Shown here: in pieces, positions 35,744-44,496 of the stretch | Numbering within the stretch: position 1 is the stretch's first letter | Layout of the letters: the number at the start of each line of letters is the position of its first letter | From: CAMCXE01 sp046347475 | Lineage (GTDB): Bacteria > Pseudomonadota > Gammaproteobacteria > Pseudomonadales > Cellvibrionaceae | Length of the DNA stretch: 64,000 nucleotides | Assembly: GCA_046347475.1 (NCBI GenBank) | Contig: JAXMGD010000007.1 | Span: forward strand, 45,020 to 109,019 | Direction of reading: 5' to 3' | The notes under the pieces: model-generated | Database searches by the model: none | What the model was told of the DNA's origin: nothing | The model's input: the letters and a program-made list of their open reading frames with translations, nothing else | Position numbers and translations under genes: made by a program

Positions 35744-37366
35744 TTACCGGCAGACTAAAGCCACCCCCACACCAATAAATCCTAAGCTCAATGCCAGCCA
35801 GTCGCCCAGGCCAAAACTGCCACCTAAGCGCAGGGCCAGCGCCATCAAACCTGCGCCACACAGCAGGGCGGCCGCTGCGCGCCAGGGGCGGGTGCGCTCT
35901 CGCCGCTCTAGGGTTTTGGCCAGCTGCTGTACATCCGGCGCCATAGCCGCCAGGGTTTTGGCGCTGTGCAAAGCATCCAGGCTCAGTTGGGGCAGGGTGG
36001 GCAGCTGCTCCAGCCAATCCGGCGCCTGGCGTTTTAATTCTTTCCAGAGGGTTTTCGGGTGGTAACGCCTTTGTACCCAGCGCTCTAAAAATGGGTGCGC
36101 GGTGGCCCAAAGGTCGAGTTCCGGGTAGAGCTGGCGGCCCAGGCCTTCGATGTTTAAAAGCGTTTTTTGCAGCAATACCAGCTGGGGCTGAATTTCCATG
36201 TTAAAGCGGCGGGCAGTTTGGAACAGGGAGATAAGCGCCTGGCCGAAGGAAATATCTTTTAAAGGCTTGGCAAAAATCGGTTCGCAGACCGAGCGAATGG
36301 CCGATTCAAAGGCCGCCACCGAGGTGTTCTTGGGCACCCAGCTCGACACCACATGCAGCTCCGCCACCTGGCGATAATCCCTGCGAAACATAGCCAATAG
36401 GTTGCGCGCCAGGTAGTACTGATCCTCCCGCGTCAGGCTGCCCATGATGGCCATATCGAGGGCAATGTAATGCGGCGTTCGCGGTCGGTCGGTGCTGACG
36501 TAGACATTGCCCGGATGCATATCGGCGTGGAAAAAATTATGGTCGAACACCTGGGTAAAAAAGATTTCCACGCCCAATTCAGCGAGGGTTTTTAAATCCA
36601 CCCCGGCGGCGTTTAGGCCTTTGATGTCGGTGACTTGTACGCCCCAAATACGCTCCATCACTAGCACATTGCTGCGGCAGTAATCCCAATGCATGGTGGG
36701 TACATAAAGTTGGCGAGCGGGCGTGAAGTTGCGTTTTAACTGCGCGGCATTGGCCGCTTCGCGCATTAAATCCAGCTCATCCAAAATGGTGTTGCGGTAT
36801 TCCTCCACTACCTCGACAGGTTTTAAACGCTTGCCGTCGGAATTGAGCGCCGCAACCCAGCGGGCCAATAGCAGCATGAGTTTTAAATCGCTGTGGATTG
36901 TCTGCTCAATGCCCGGCCGCACAGCTTTAATCACCACCTGCTCGCCGCTTTTAAGGCGGCCGGTGTGCACCTGGGCGATGGAGGCGGAGGCTAAGGGTTC
37001 TGCTGAGAATTCGGCGAACAGGGCATCGATGGGTTGGCCCAGGGACTGTTCCACCAAGGCAATAAACTGCGCGCCGGGGAAGGGGGCTACTTGGTCCTGT
37101 AATTTGTTCAGGCTGCTGCAAATATCCGGCGGCATTAAATCGGGCCGGGTGGAGAGCAGCTGGCCGAATTTTACAAAAATCGGCCCCAGCTCCTCTAAAG
37201 CCAGACGCAGTCGCTCACCGCGCTCAGCATCGGGCGCCACTGGGCGCACACAGGCGAAGAGTGCAGTGAGCCATGGTTTTTGGTAGTCAGGCGGCAGTAG
37301 GGCGAGCAGCCTATAGCGGGCGAAGACGCGAAGAATAGTCGCGAGGCGTTTTGAGCGTTCAAACAT
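35744..37366 (-). CDS. ubiB: UbiB, ABC1/ADCK-type kinase-like protein for ubiquinone synthesis
   Basis: Atypical kinase-like ATPase required for ubiquinone biosynthesis, associated with the inner membrane. 540 aa from the ATG at 37366, which overlaps the ubiJ stop by 8 bases. Signature features: FVKFGQLLSTRPDLMP (KxGQ motif), the Ala-rich nucleotide loop PLASASIAQVH, HADMHPGN (catalytic-type loop) and LDMAIMG (metal site, D-M-x). Two closely spaced C-terminal membrane helices (about 490-538) anchor the protein. The start at 37399 would place the N-terminus inside ubiJ. Confidence 0.94.
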   Translation of the reverse strand: MFERSKRLATILRVFARYRLLALLPPDYQKPWLTALFACVRPVAPDAERGERLRLALEELGPIFVKFGQLLSTRPDLMPPDICSSLNKLQDQVAPFPGAQFIALVEQSLGQPIDALFAEFSAEPLASASIAQVHTGRLKSGEQVVIKAVRPGIEQTIHSDLKLMLLLARWVAALNSDGKRLKPVEVVEEYRNTILDELDLMREAANAAQLKRNFTPARQLYVPTMHWDYCRSNVLVMERIWGVQVTDIKGLNAAGVDLKTLAELGVEIFFTQVFDHNFFHADMHPGNVYVSTDRPRTPHYIALDMAIMGSLTREDQYYLARNLLAMFRRDYRQVAELHVVSSWVPKNTSVAAFESAIRSVCEPIFAKPLKDISFGQALISLFQTARRFNMEIQPQLVLLQKTLLNIEGLGRQLYPELDLWATAHPFLERWVQRRYHPKTLWKELKRQAPDWLEQLPTLPQLSLDALHSAKTLAAMAPDVQQLAKTLERRERTRPWRAAAALLCGAGLMALALRLGGSFGLGDWLALSLGFIGVGVALVCR

Positions 37367-38000
37367 TGGCAAGTGGGCTTGTAAGATCCAGGCGGGCATT
37401 CAGGCGCTCGATTCTGGCGGCCAGCCGATCGGTGCGGCTGCGCAAGTCGTGTATGTCCTGGGTGAATAAGTCCAGTTGCGCTGCGCTGGGCACTAGCTGC
37501 AATTCATGTTGCACATAATCGCCGATAAACGGTGGCATTTTGCTGAAGGTCTGCTGCGCCTGGTCACCCAGCTGTTTAAGCTGATCGACCAGTGCGCCTG
37601 CGAGCGGGCCAAGCTCTTGGCTCACCAAACCCGCCAGGTCTAAGTCCAGCTGTTTATACACGTTGAGGCAGGCATTGAGCAGCTGAATATCACCGGTGTG
37701 TACAACGCCACTGCCGTTGAGACTGTGGGTATCCTTGAGGCCGAGGCCGATAAAATCCGCCAGCGACCCGGCCAGATGACTGTTGGCCGAGGCGGCCGCA
37801 GCCGCGTCGGCATCAAGTAACACCAAGGGGTAGTTGAGGTGTATACACCAGTCCAGTTGCAGGTCGGTAATGCTCAGGTGCACCGACTTGCCCGCCAGGT
37901 TCACAAGCCGTTGCTGGCTGGCCGGGTCGCTGCGCAGGGCGGTGTTGAGGGCGCCCTCTAAGGCGGCGCGCAGGCCAGCGCCGATTACGCCCAAACTCAC
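37359..38000 (-). CDS. ubiJ: UbiJ, SCP2-domain ubiquinone biosynthesis accessory factor
   Basis: 213 aa. The N-terminal SCP2-like lipid-binding domain (about 1-110; ALNTALRSDPASQQRLVNLAG, GVVHTGDIQLLNACLNVY) is followed by a C-terminal helical/coiled-coil region (DIHDLRSRTDRLAARIERLNARLD, seen as RSRTDRLAARIERLNA). It starts with GTG at 38000 overlapping the ubiE TGA (GTGA), so it is translationally coupled. UbiJ works with UbiK in the soluble Ubi complex (known in E. coli). Confidence 0.93.
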   Translation of the reverse strand: MSLGVIGAGLRAALEGALNTALRSDPASQQRLVNLAGKSVHLSITDLQLDWCIHLNYPLVLLDADAAAAASANSHLAGSLADFIGLGLKDTHSLNGSGVVHTGDIQLLNACLNVYKQLDLDLAGLVSQELGPLAGALVDQLKQLGDQAQQTFSKMPPFIGDYVQHELQLVPSAAQLDLFTQDIHDLRSRTDRLAARIERLNARLDLTSPLANV

Positions 38001-38746
38001 GCTTTAAGCCCTTTGTGCAGAGCCACTATGCCGCCGGTGAAATTGTGTACCTCACAGCGGGCGAAGCCTGCGTTTAACACCATGGCTTTGAGGCTGTCTT
38101 GGTCTGGGTGCATACGGATACTCTCCGCCAGATAGCGATAACTGTCGGCATCATTGGCCACCAACTTGCCCATCATCGGCAGCAGATGGAAGGAGTACTG
38201 ATCGTAGGCCTTGGCCAACAGAGGGTTGTGGGGTTTGGAGAACTCCAGCACCAGGAGTTTGCCGCCGGGCTTTAACACCCGAAACATAGACGCCAGGGCT
38301 AGGTCTTTGTCGGTTACGTTGCGCAGGCCAAAGGCGATGGTAATGCAGTCGAAATAATTATCGGGGAAGGGCAGGTATTGGGCGTCTGCTTGTACAAAGC
38401 TGAGGTTGTTCACCAGCCCCTGGTCGATGAGTTTATCCCTGCCTACGCCCAGCATAGAGGCGTTGATATCGGCCAGCACCACCTCGCCAGTGGGGCCGAC
38501 GATACGGGCAAACTGGGCGGTTAACTCGCCGGTGCCACCGGCTATATCGAGGATCTTTTGCCCGGCGCGAGCCCCCGCCGCTTCAATGGTTAAGCGCTTC
38601 CACAGCCTGTGAATACCCAAGGACATGACATCGTTCATAACGTCGTACTTGGCGGCTACCGAATGGAACACCGAGGCCACTTTGGCGGCTTTGTCGCCCG
38701 CTTTTACCGATTGAAATCCAAAGTGGGTGATTTCGTCACGCTCCAT
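37997..38746 (-). CDS. ubiE: Demethylmenaquinone/2-methoxy-6-polyprenyl-benzoquinol C-methyltransferase
   Basis: SAM-dependent C-methyltransferase of ubiquinone (and menaquinone) synthesis. 249 aa, standard length. Features: THFGFQSV, KVASVFHSVAAKYDVMNDVMS, SAM motif I LDIAGGTGEL, DINASMLGVG, the family motif FPDNYFDCITIAFGLRNVTD, and LEFSKP. First gene of ubiE-ubiJ-ubiB; a hairpin just upstream separates it from the PEP-CTERM gene. Confidence 0.96.
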   Translation of the reverse strand: MERDEITHFGFQSVKAGDKAAKVASVFHSVAAKYDVMNDVMSLGIHRLWKRLTIEAAGARAGQKILDIAGGTGELTAQFARIVGPTGEVVLADINASMLGVGRDKLIDQGLVNNLSFVQADAQYLPFPDNYFDCITIAFGLRNVTDKDLALASMFRVLKPGGKLLVLEFSKPHNPLLAKAYDQYSFHLLPMMGKLVANDADSYRYLAESIRMHPDQDSLKAMVLNAGFARCEVHNFTGGIVALHKGLKA

Positions 38747-38828
38747 ACACAGGCCCCTCGCTCAAAAGCGGCCATTCTAACCCTAATTGATGGCGAGTTT
38801 CCCCAGCCGAATGACGACCCCCAAAACA

Positions 38829-38854
38829 AAAACGGCAGCAACCTAAGAAGATTG
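38829..38854. terminator. Strong intrinsic terminator between the PEP-CTERM gene and ubiE
   Basis: Stem AACGGCAGCAA (about 38830-38840) with TTGCTGCCGTT, loop about 8 to 9 bases, bordered by A and T runs on both sides. On the minus strand it ends the transcript of the PEP-CTERM gene (38883-39494) before ubiE. Confidence 0.88.
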
Positions 38855-38882
38855 CTGCCGTTTTACAGGCCTTAGTGAGCGA

Positions 38883-39494
38883 TTAAACCAGGCGGCGGCG
38901 CTGGGCGATCAAACCGAGGGCACCTAAGCCGAGTAGAATCAGGCTGGTAGGTTCGGGTACTGAGGCTGTGGGGGTGTCGCTGGTGATGGCGAGTAAATTG
39001 TCGATGCTGACATTGCCCTCAACGCTGGTGTTGGTGCTGTTAATTAAAGAAAACCCGCCGATACCAGTAGCCGAGCTGACGGTGAAATTCTGGTACACGC
39101 CTGGCAGGTTAGTGGCGCCGTAGGTTGGGGTTACCGCCTGGGTGGACAAGCTGTTGCCCAGGGCGTCAAAAAAGACTATGTCGGTATCGGTCAGGTAGCT
39201 GGCTAGATCAATGCTGAATGAAGTGAGCGAGGCGGCAAAGAGATTGTTAAAGGTGATGGTGAGATTGCTCTCATGGTCAAGGCCGTCGTTATCATCGATC
39301 CAAAGGCCGTCTAAGTTGGAGTTGCGCGTTGTGTTGCTGCCACCTTTTACTTCGTAATAATTCTTCGCATTGGACTGAGTGCCAAACCAGTTGGACTCCC
39401 AGCCGGGCACATCGCTGAAGTCTTCAGTCAATACGCTAGCGGACGCTTGAGTGCTGAGCGCTAGAGCGGTCATCAAGGCAAGTAGATTTTTCAT
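38883..39494 (-). CDS. PEP-CTERM sorting-signal exported protein
   Basis: 203 aa. Signal peptide MKNLLALMTALALSTQASA. The middle is a beta-rich domain with Asn/Thr-rich strands (VPGWESNWFGTQSN, LDGLWIDDNDGLDHESNLTI) resembling carbohydrate-binding jelly-roll folds. The C-terminus is a textbook PEP-CTERM signal: VPEPTSLILLGLGALGL then IAQRRRLV. Such proteins are processed by exosortase and usually found in species making exopolysaccharide; no exosortase gene lies in this window. Flanked by a terminator and by the flhA upstream region. Role unknown. Confidence 0.9.
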   Translation of the reverse strand: MKNLLALMTALALSTQASASVLTEDFSDVPGWESNWFGTQSNAKNYYEVKGGSNTTRNSNLDGLWIDDNDGLDHESNLTITFNNLFAASLTSFSIDLASYLTDTDIVFFDALGNSLSTQAVTPTYGATNLPGVYQNFTVSSATGIGGFSLINSTNTSVEGNVSIDNLLAITSDTPTASVPEPTSLILLGLGALGLIAQRRRLV

Positions 39495-39663
39495 AGGCGG
39501 GGTCTCGGCTGAGGTTCGGGGATGGTTGCGCTGAGCAATATAGAAACCAGAAATAATTTGTGTATGAAAAACATACTATTAAACACGCAAAAGGAAATCA
39601 TGGCGGTTTAAATGTTAAACAGATCGACAGTAAAAATGACTTTTTCTCTGCCCTGCCAGAGGT

Positions 39664-39678
39664 GGGAATACATTTTGC
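39664..39678 (+). promoter_or_regulatory. Weak candidate sigma-54 -24/-12 promoter for flhA
   Basis: GGGAATACATTTTGC has the invariant GG and GC ten bases apart and an exact TTGC -12 element, but a poor -24 box. It lies 58 bases before the flhA start used. Flagellar middle genes in pseudomonads are often sigma-54/FleQ dependent, which is the only reason to weigh it. Could be chance. Confidence 0.25.
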
Positions 39679-39735
39679 CCTAGCCCACAAAATGACGATA
39701 TTTCGTCAATTAGTTGTCGCTGGGGTTTACAGGCT

Positions 39736-41964
39736 ATGGCCGAATCAATTTTTACGCATTTACGGGGTTTGCCCTCCACCATGACGCGGGACTCCGCGCT
39801 GGCTGGGTTTAGGGGCCTATGGCACGGCAACTTGGCGGTGCCCATTCTCCTGTTAATGCTGCTGGGCATGATGATCCTGCCCATGCCGCCCTTTTTGTTG
39901 GATGCCTTTTTCACCTTTAACATCGCTCTGTCTATCGTGGTGTTGCTGGTGAGTATTTACAGCCTGAGGCCCCTGGATTTCGCGGTTTTCCCGACGATTT
40001 TGCTGGTGGCTACCCTGCTGCGTTTAGCCCTTAACGTGGCCTCCACCCGTGTGGTGTTGCTGGAAGGGCACAAGGGGGGCGATGCGGCCGGTAAGGTGAT
40101 CGAAGCCTTCGGCGAGGTGGTGATCGGCGGCAACTACGCGGTAGGTTTGGTGGTGTTCATCATCCTGATGATCATTAACTTCGTGGTGGTCACCAAGGGT
40201 GCCGGGCGTATTTCTGAGGTGAGCGCGCGGTTTACCTTGGATGCTATGCCCGGCAAACAAATGGCTATTGATGCGGATTTAAACGCCGGCCTGATCGACC
40301 AGGATGAGGCGCGTAAACGCCGGGCTGAAGTGTCCGCCGAGGCGGATTTTTACGGTTCCATGGACGGTGCCAGCAAATTCGTGCGCGGCGATTCTATTGC
40401 CGGTATTTTGATTCTGTTTATCAACATCATCGGCGGCTTGATTGTCGGCCTGGTGCAGCACCACCTGGAATTCCAAGACGCGCTGCAAAAATACATTCTG
40501 CTCACCATAGGTGACGGGTTAGTCGCCCAGATCCCTTCATTGTTACTGGCCACAGCCTCCGCCATTATTGTCACTCGGGTGAATACCACCCAGGATATGG
40601 GCTCCCAGGTCTTCAGCCAAATGTTCGCCTCCCCCAAAGCCCTGGGGGTTTCGGCGGTCATACTCTTCATCATGGGTTCTATACCGGGTATGCCTCATGT
40701 GGCGTTTTTAGGCTTGGGGCTGCTGTGTGCGGCTCTGGCCTATTTCATTCACTTTCGCAGCCAACAGGCCGAAGTGGTGGAGGAGGGGCGCCCCCAGGGT
40801 ATGCCGCGCTCAGTCCCTGCGCCCATGGGCGGCAGTGGGCCGGTGAATACTGGCATCGCAGCTCTTGAGCACCGCGCGTCAGCCCAAGCGGAAACCGTCG
40901 AAGTGTCCTGGGATGACGTAACAGCAGTGGATATTCTCGGCCTGGAGGTGGGTTATCGACTGATTCCATTGGTCGATAAAAACCAGCGCGGTGAGCTGCT
41001 GGGGCGGATCAAAGGCGTGCGCAAAAAAATGTCCCAGGACTTGGGCTTTCTGGTTCCGCCGGTACACATCCGCGACAACCTAGAGCTGCTGCCCAGCGCC
41101 TACCGCATCACCTTGATGGGGGTGTCCTTGGGGGAAGGCGAAGTCTTCCCTGATCGCCATATGGCCATTAACCCAGGCCAGGTGTTCGGCCCGCTGCCGG
41201 GAGCTAAAACCCAAGACCCGGCCTTTGGCCTGGAGGCTATCTGGATTGACGAGTCTTTGAAGGATCAAGCACAAACCCTCGGCTACACAGTGGTGGACGC
41301 CAGCACGGTAGTCGCCACCCATCTCAACCAAATCATCCAAAAACATACCCACGAATTGCTCGGCCATGAAGAAGTACAAAAATGGCTGGACTTGCTGGCG
41401 GAGAAATCCCCCAAGCTGGTGGAAGAGCTGGTGCCCGGCACCATCAACCTCAATGTCCTGCTGAAGGTGCTGCAAACCCTGCTGCGCGAACAGGTGGCCA
41501 TTCGCGACCGCCGCTCCATAGCCGAAGCCTTGGCGGCCTCGGGGGATAAAAGTCAAGATATCGCCACCTTAGTGGGCCACGCCCGCGTCGCTCTGGCCCG
41601 TCAAATCGTGCAAAACATTGTGGGCAGTGAGCTTGCCATCCCTTGTATAACACTTGAACCATCTCTGGAACACTTGTTGCTTCAGTCCTATCAGCAAGCA
41701 CAAAAAGCTGGCGCCGATGGCAGCTCCTTCATCGAACCGCGCCTGGCCGAGCGACTGAACAACTCCCTCGTCAAGGCCGCGCAAAAACAAGAAGCCCAAG
41801 GCAAGCCGCAGGTGCTACTGGTGGCCGCGCCCATACGCGCCATGCTGGCGGGCTTTGTGCGCTACAACCTGCCGGATATGCAAGTGCTGGCTTACAACGA
41901 AGTCCCCGACAACAAACAAATCACCATAGAGGCGACCGTAGGTGCGGAAGCCAAGCCGCAGTAG
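39736..41964 (+). CDS. flhA: Flagellar type III export gate protein FlhA
   Basis: 742 aa, inner-membrane export-gate subunit of the flagellar type III secretion system. N-terminal half has eight membrane helices (about 30-360; first NLAVPILLLMLLGMMILP). The conserved cytoplasmic loop has GRISEVSARFTLDAMPGKQMAID and EADFYGSMDGASKFVRGD (as FYGSMDGASKFVRGD). The C-terminal cytoplasmic domain binds export substrates and chaperones. The ATG at 39736 is kept; an ATG at 39781 would fit the Pseudomonas N-terminus and neither has a strong ribosome site. First gene of flhA-flhF-fleN-fliA. Confidence 0.94.
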   Translation: MAESIFTHLRGLPSTMTRDSALAGFRGLWHGNLAVPILLLMLLGMMILPMPPFLLDAFFTFNIALSIVVLLVSIYSLRPLDFAVFPTILLVATLLRLALNVASTRVVLLEGHKGGDAAGKVIEAFGEVVIGGNYAVGLVVFIILMIINFVVVTKGAGRISEVSARFTLDAMPGKQMAIDADLNAGLIDQDEARKRRAEVSAEADFYGSMDGASKFVRGDSIAGILILFINIIGGLIVGLVQHHLEFQDALQKYILLTIGDGLVAQIPSLLLATASAIIVTRVNTTQDMGSQVFSQMFASPKALGVSAVILFIMGSIPGMPHVAFLGLGLLCAALAYFIHFRSQQAEVVEEGRPQGMPRSVPAPMGGSGPVNTGIAALEHRASAQAETVEVSWDDVTAVDILGLEVGYRLIPLVDKNQRGELLGRIKGVRKKMSQDLGFLVPPVHIRDNLELLPSAYRITLMGVSLGEGEVFPDRHMAINPGQVFGPLPGAKTQDPAFGLEAIWIDESLKDQAQTLGYTVVDASTVVATHLNQIIQKHTHELLGHEEVQKWLDLLAEKSPKLVEELVPGTINLNVLLKVLQTLLREQVAIRDRRSIAEALAASGDKSQDIATLVGHARVALARQIVQNIVGSELAIPCITLEPSLEHLLLQSYQQAQKAGADGSSFIEPRLAERLNNSLVKAAQKQEAQGKPQVLLVAAPIRAMLAGFVRYNLPDMQVLAYNEVPDNKQITIEATVGAEAKPQ

Positions 41965-41984
41965 AGCGGTGGAGGAGATGAGCC

Positions 41985-43559
41985 ATGACTGTTAAGCGTT
42001 TCGTAGCCCCCGATATGCGCAGAGCCCTCGACTTGGTACGCCAGGAAATGGGCCCCGAAGCGATCATCTTATCCAGCAAACGGATAAAAGAAGGCGTGGA
42101 AATTCTGACGGCCGATCAGCTCGACATACCCACCCGTGGCTACGATGCGCGCAAACAGTTTGGCGAGCAGTTCGACTCTGACTTAGACCGCCCACTGATT
42201 TCCGATCGCGACTGGCAACCGGATACCCGCCTGCCCGCCAAACCCCAGGCGCCGGTGGCACCCGCTGTAAATGCGCAAGCCGAGCGCGCCGTGGCGCTCG
42301 CTAAAGAAATAGAGGCCGCCCGCGCCCGGATGCTAGCGGCGAAAAAATCCGCCCAGGCGGCCAACCGGCCCATCGGTGAGTTAGCGACCACAGCGCGGGC
42401 CGAGCCGAGCATACCTGCCGCGGCGCTCCCATCCACCCGTGCCGACAAACCCGGCCGCATTGAGCCGCGGGTATCGGGCCTGGGCCAGCTTGAAACGGCC
42501 GATCCGTTTGATTTTGGATTTGGTTTTGATGAGCTGGTCGCGGTTAAGCCCGCTCCTTTGCAGGATGAGGCTAAGCCCGATGGCCAATTGGCCAATCTGG
42601 CGGCTCAAGTGGGCCACCTGCAGGACAAATCACCCGTCGCCGCCCGCAGTGACGAAACACGCTTAAATGCCCTGCAGGCCGAGATTGCCGATATGCGCAG
42701 CCTCTTGGAGCGCCACCTGCGCCACTGGCCTGCCTCCACAGAAGAATTCACCAGCAAACCCGGCGCTGGCCACTACGCCCTCGGCCAACAGCTGCAGCGC
42801 TTGGGTTTGGGGGCTGAGTTGGTGGAGCGCCTGTGCCAGCACTGCGCCAATCAACCTCGGCTGAACCTGGCCTGGCGGGAGGCGTTAAATGAGCTGGTGG
42901 CGAGGCTGCCGGTGCAAAGCACCGACCCTATCGACCAGGGCGGCGTATTCGCCTTTGTCGGCCCCACCGGCGTGGGCAAAACCACCACTATCGCCAAACT
43001 GGCCGCCCGCTACGTATTAGCCCACGGTCAGGGCAAGGTCGCTTTGGTTACCACCGATACCTACCGTGTCGGCGCCCAGGATCAGTTGCGCTCCCTGGGC
43101 CGCATACTGAATGTGCCGGTGCGCATCATCGACCAAGAGCGAGCCCTACCCAGCGTGTTGGCTAGCCTCAAAGCCTATCCCTTGATCCTGATCGACACAG
43201 CGGGCTTTCGGCAGGGCGACCCCTTATTGAAAGAACAGGAGGCCATTTTGGCCTCCTGCCCTAGCGTGCAGCGGGTATTGGTGATGGCGGGCAACAGCCA
43301 GGTGCAAACCCTTAAGGCCAGTGCTCACGCCTACAAGCAAGGCCGTTTAGCCGGTTGTGTACTGAGCAAAATTGATGAAACCGCAAGCTTAGGTGAGGCC
43401 ATCAGCGTGATGATCCAGCAGTCGATCCCACTGCTCTACACCACCTTCGGCCAAGAAATTCCCAAAGATATGGCGGTGGCGTCGGCTCAATCGTTGGTGG
43501 CCAAGGCCGTGAATTTGGCCAAGCAAGAAAGTGCGCAGGAGACCCGTGTGGGGCTCTAG
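41985..43559 (+). CDS. flhF: Flagellar placement GTPase FlhF
   Basis: SRP-type GTPase that sets the polar site of flagellar assembly. 524 aa. N-terminal MTVKRFVAPDMRRALDLVRQEMG and EAIILSSKRIKEGVEIL, then a long Ala/Pro-rich basic B region (about 65-240). The NG domain has P-loop GPTGVGKTTTIAKLAARY (about 326-343), VTTDTYRVGAQDQL, IDTAGFRQGD and LSKIDETASLG. Twenty bases after flhA, with GGAGGAG before the ATG. Normally recruits MS-ring assembly to the pole and is counterbalanced by FleN/FlhG, the next gene. Confidence 0.95.
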   Translation: MTVKRFVAPDMRRALDLVRQEMGPEAIILSSKRIKEGVEILTADQLDIPTRGYDARKQFGEQFDSDLDRPLISDRDWQPDTRLPAKPQAPVAPAVNAQAERAVALAKEIEAARARMLAAKKSAQAANRPIGELATTARAEPSIPAAALPSTRADKPGRIEPRVSGLGQLETADPFDFGFGFDELVAVKPAPLQDEAKPDGQLANLAAQVGHLQDKSPVAARSDETRLNALQAEIADMRSLLERHLRHWPASTEEFTSKPGAGHYALGQQLQRLGLGAELVERLCQHCANQPRLNLAWREALNELVARLPVQSTDPIDQGGVFAFVGPTGVGKTTTIAKLAARYVLAHGQGKVALVTTDTYRVGAQDQLRSLGRILNVPVRIIDQERALPSVLASLKAYPLILIDTAGFRQGDPLLKEQEAILASCPSVQRVLVMAGNSQVQTLKASAHAYKQGRLAGCVLSKIDETASLGEAISVMIQQSIPLLYTTFGQEIPKDMAVASAQSLVAKAVNLAKQESAQETRVGL

Positions 43560-43668
43560 CCGCCTAGCGCGCGGATAATCCTGCGCCTAGGAGCAGAGCA
43601 TCTATACTCAAAAACAGCAATACCCGGCGTGGTCTGTTCGGTGAGCCAAAACAAAGGTTGTAAGTTGC

Positions 43669-44496
43669 ATGATAGCAAGTCGTCCCGTAAAAGTTGTCGC
43701 GATCACCGGTGGTAAGGGCGGTGTTGGCAAAACCAATCTCTCCGTCAACCTGAGCATCGCTCTGGCGGAGATGCGTCGCCGGGTCGTCCTGCTCGACGCC
43801 GACTTGGGGCTTGCCAATGTGGATGTGTTGTTGGGTTTGCAAGCGCGCTTTACCCTTGCCGATGTGCTCAGTGGCGAGCGCGATCTGCGTGAGGTGATGC
43901 TGAACGGCCCGGCCGGTTTAAAAATTGTGCCTGCCTCCTCCGGCCTGCAAAACATGGTCAAGCTCTCCGCCCAGGAACACGCCGCTATAGTCCATGCTTT
44001 TAGCGAGCTCTCCGATCAAATCGACGTTTTAGTCATAGATACAGCGGCCGGAATTTCCGACACCGTCACCAGTTTCGTGCGGGCCGCCCAGGAAGTCGTC
44101 ATTGTGGTCTGCGATGAACCCTCCAGCATCACCGACGCCTACGCGCTGATGAAATTGCTCAATACCGAACACGGCATCACCCGCTTTAAAGTTATCGCCA
44201 ACATGACCCGCACCCTGCAAGAAGGCAGTGCGCTGTTTAATAAACTCAATGCGGTGTGCGAGCGCTTTTTGGATGCCTCATTACAGTACTTAGGGCCAGT
44301 GCCCTTTGATGAGAACGTGCGCAAGGCGGTGCAAAAGCGCAAAGCCCTGCTGGAATTTGCCCCCCGTTGCAAAGCCTCCCAAGCCATTCGGTTTATCGCC
44401 CAGCGCATCGACCAATGGCCAGTACAGAACAGCGCGCGAGGCCATCTGGAATTCTTTTTTGAACGTCTTGTTGCTTCGGCCAGTGGTGGCATGTGA
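43669..44496 (+). CDS. fleN: Flagellar number regulator FleN (FlhG), MinD-like ATPase
   Basis: Limits flagellar number by antagonising FleQ and FlhF. 275 aa, ParA/MinD fold: deviant Walker A GGKGGVGKTNLSVNLSIAL (as KGGVGKTNLS), switch I DADLGLANVDVLLGL, switch II VIDTAAGISDTV. The region after, CDEPSSITDAYALMKLL, is the MinD-like Pro-Ser switch. The 109-base gap after flhF is the largest in this operon. Its TGA overlaps the fliA GTG by four bases (GTGA). Confidence 0.94.
   Translation: MIASRPVKVVAITGGKGGVGKTNLSVNLSIALAEMRRRVVLLDADLGLANVDVLLGLQARFTLADVLSGERDLREVMLNGPAGLKIVPASSGLQNMVKLSAQEHAAIVHAFSELSDQIDVLVIDTAAGISDTVTSFVRAAQEVVIVVCDEPSSITDAYALMKLLNTEHGITRFKVIANMTRTLQEGSALFNKLNAVCERFLDASLQYLGPVPFDENVRKAVQKRKALLEFAPRCKASQAIRFIAQRIDQWPVQNSARGHLEFFFERLVASASGGM

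Noticed and set aside
39560..39784. 74-codon plus-strand frame before flhA
   Set aside because: Overlaps the flhA start in another frame, has no ribosome site, and is best read as flhA leader sequence.
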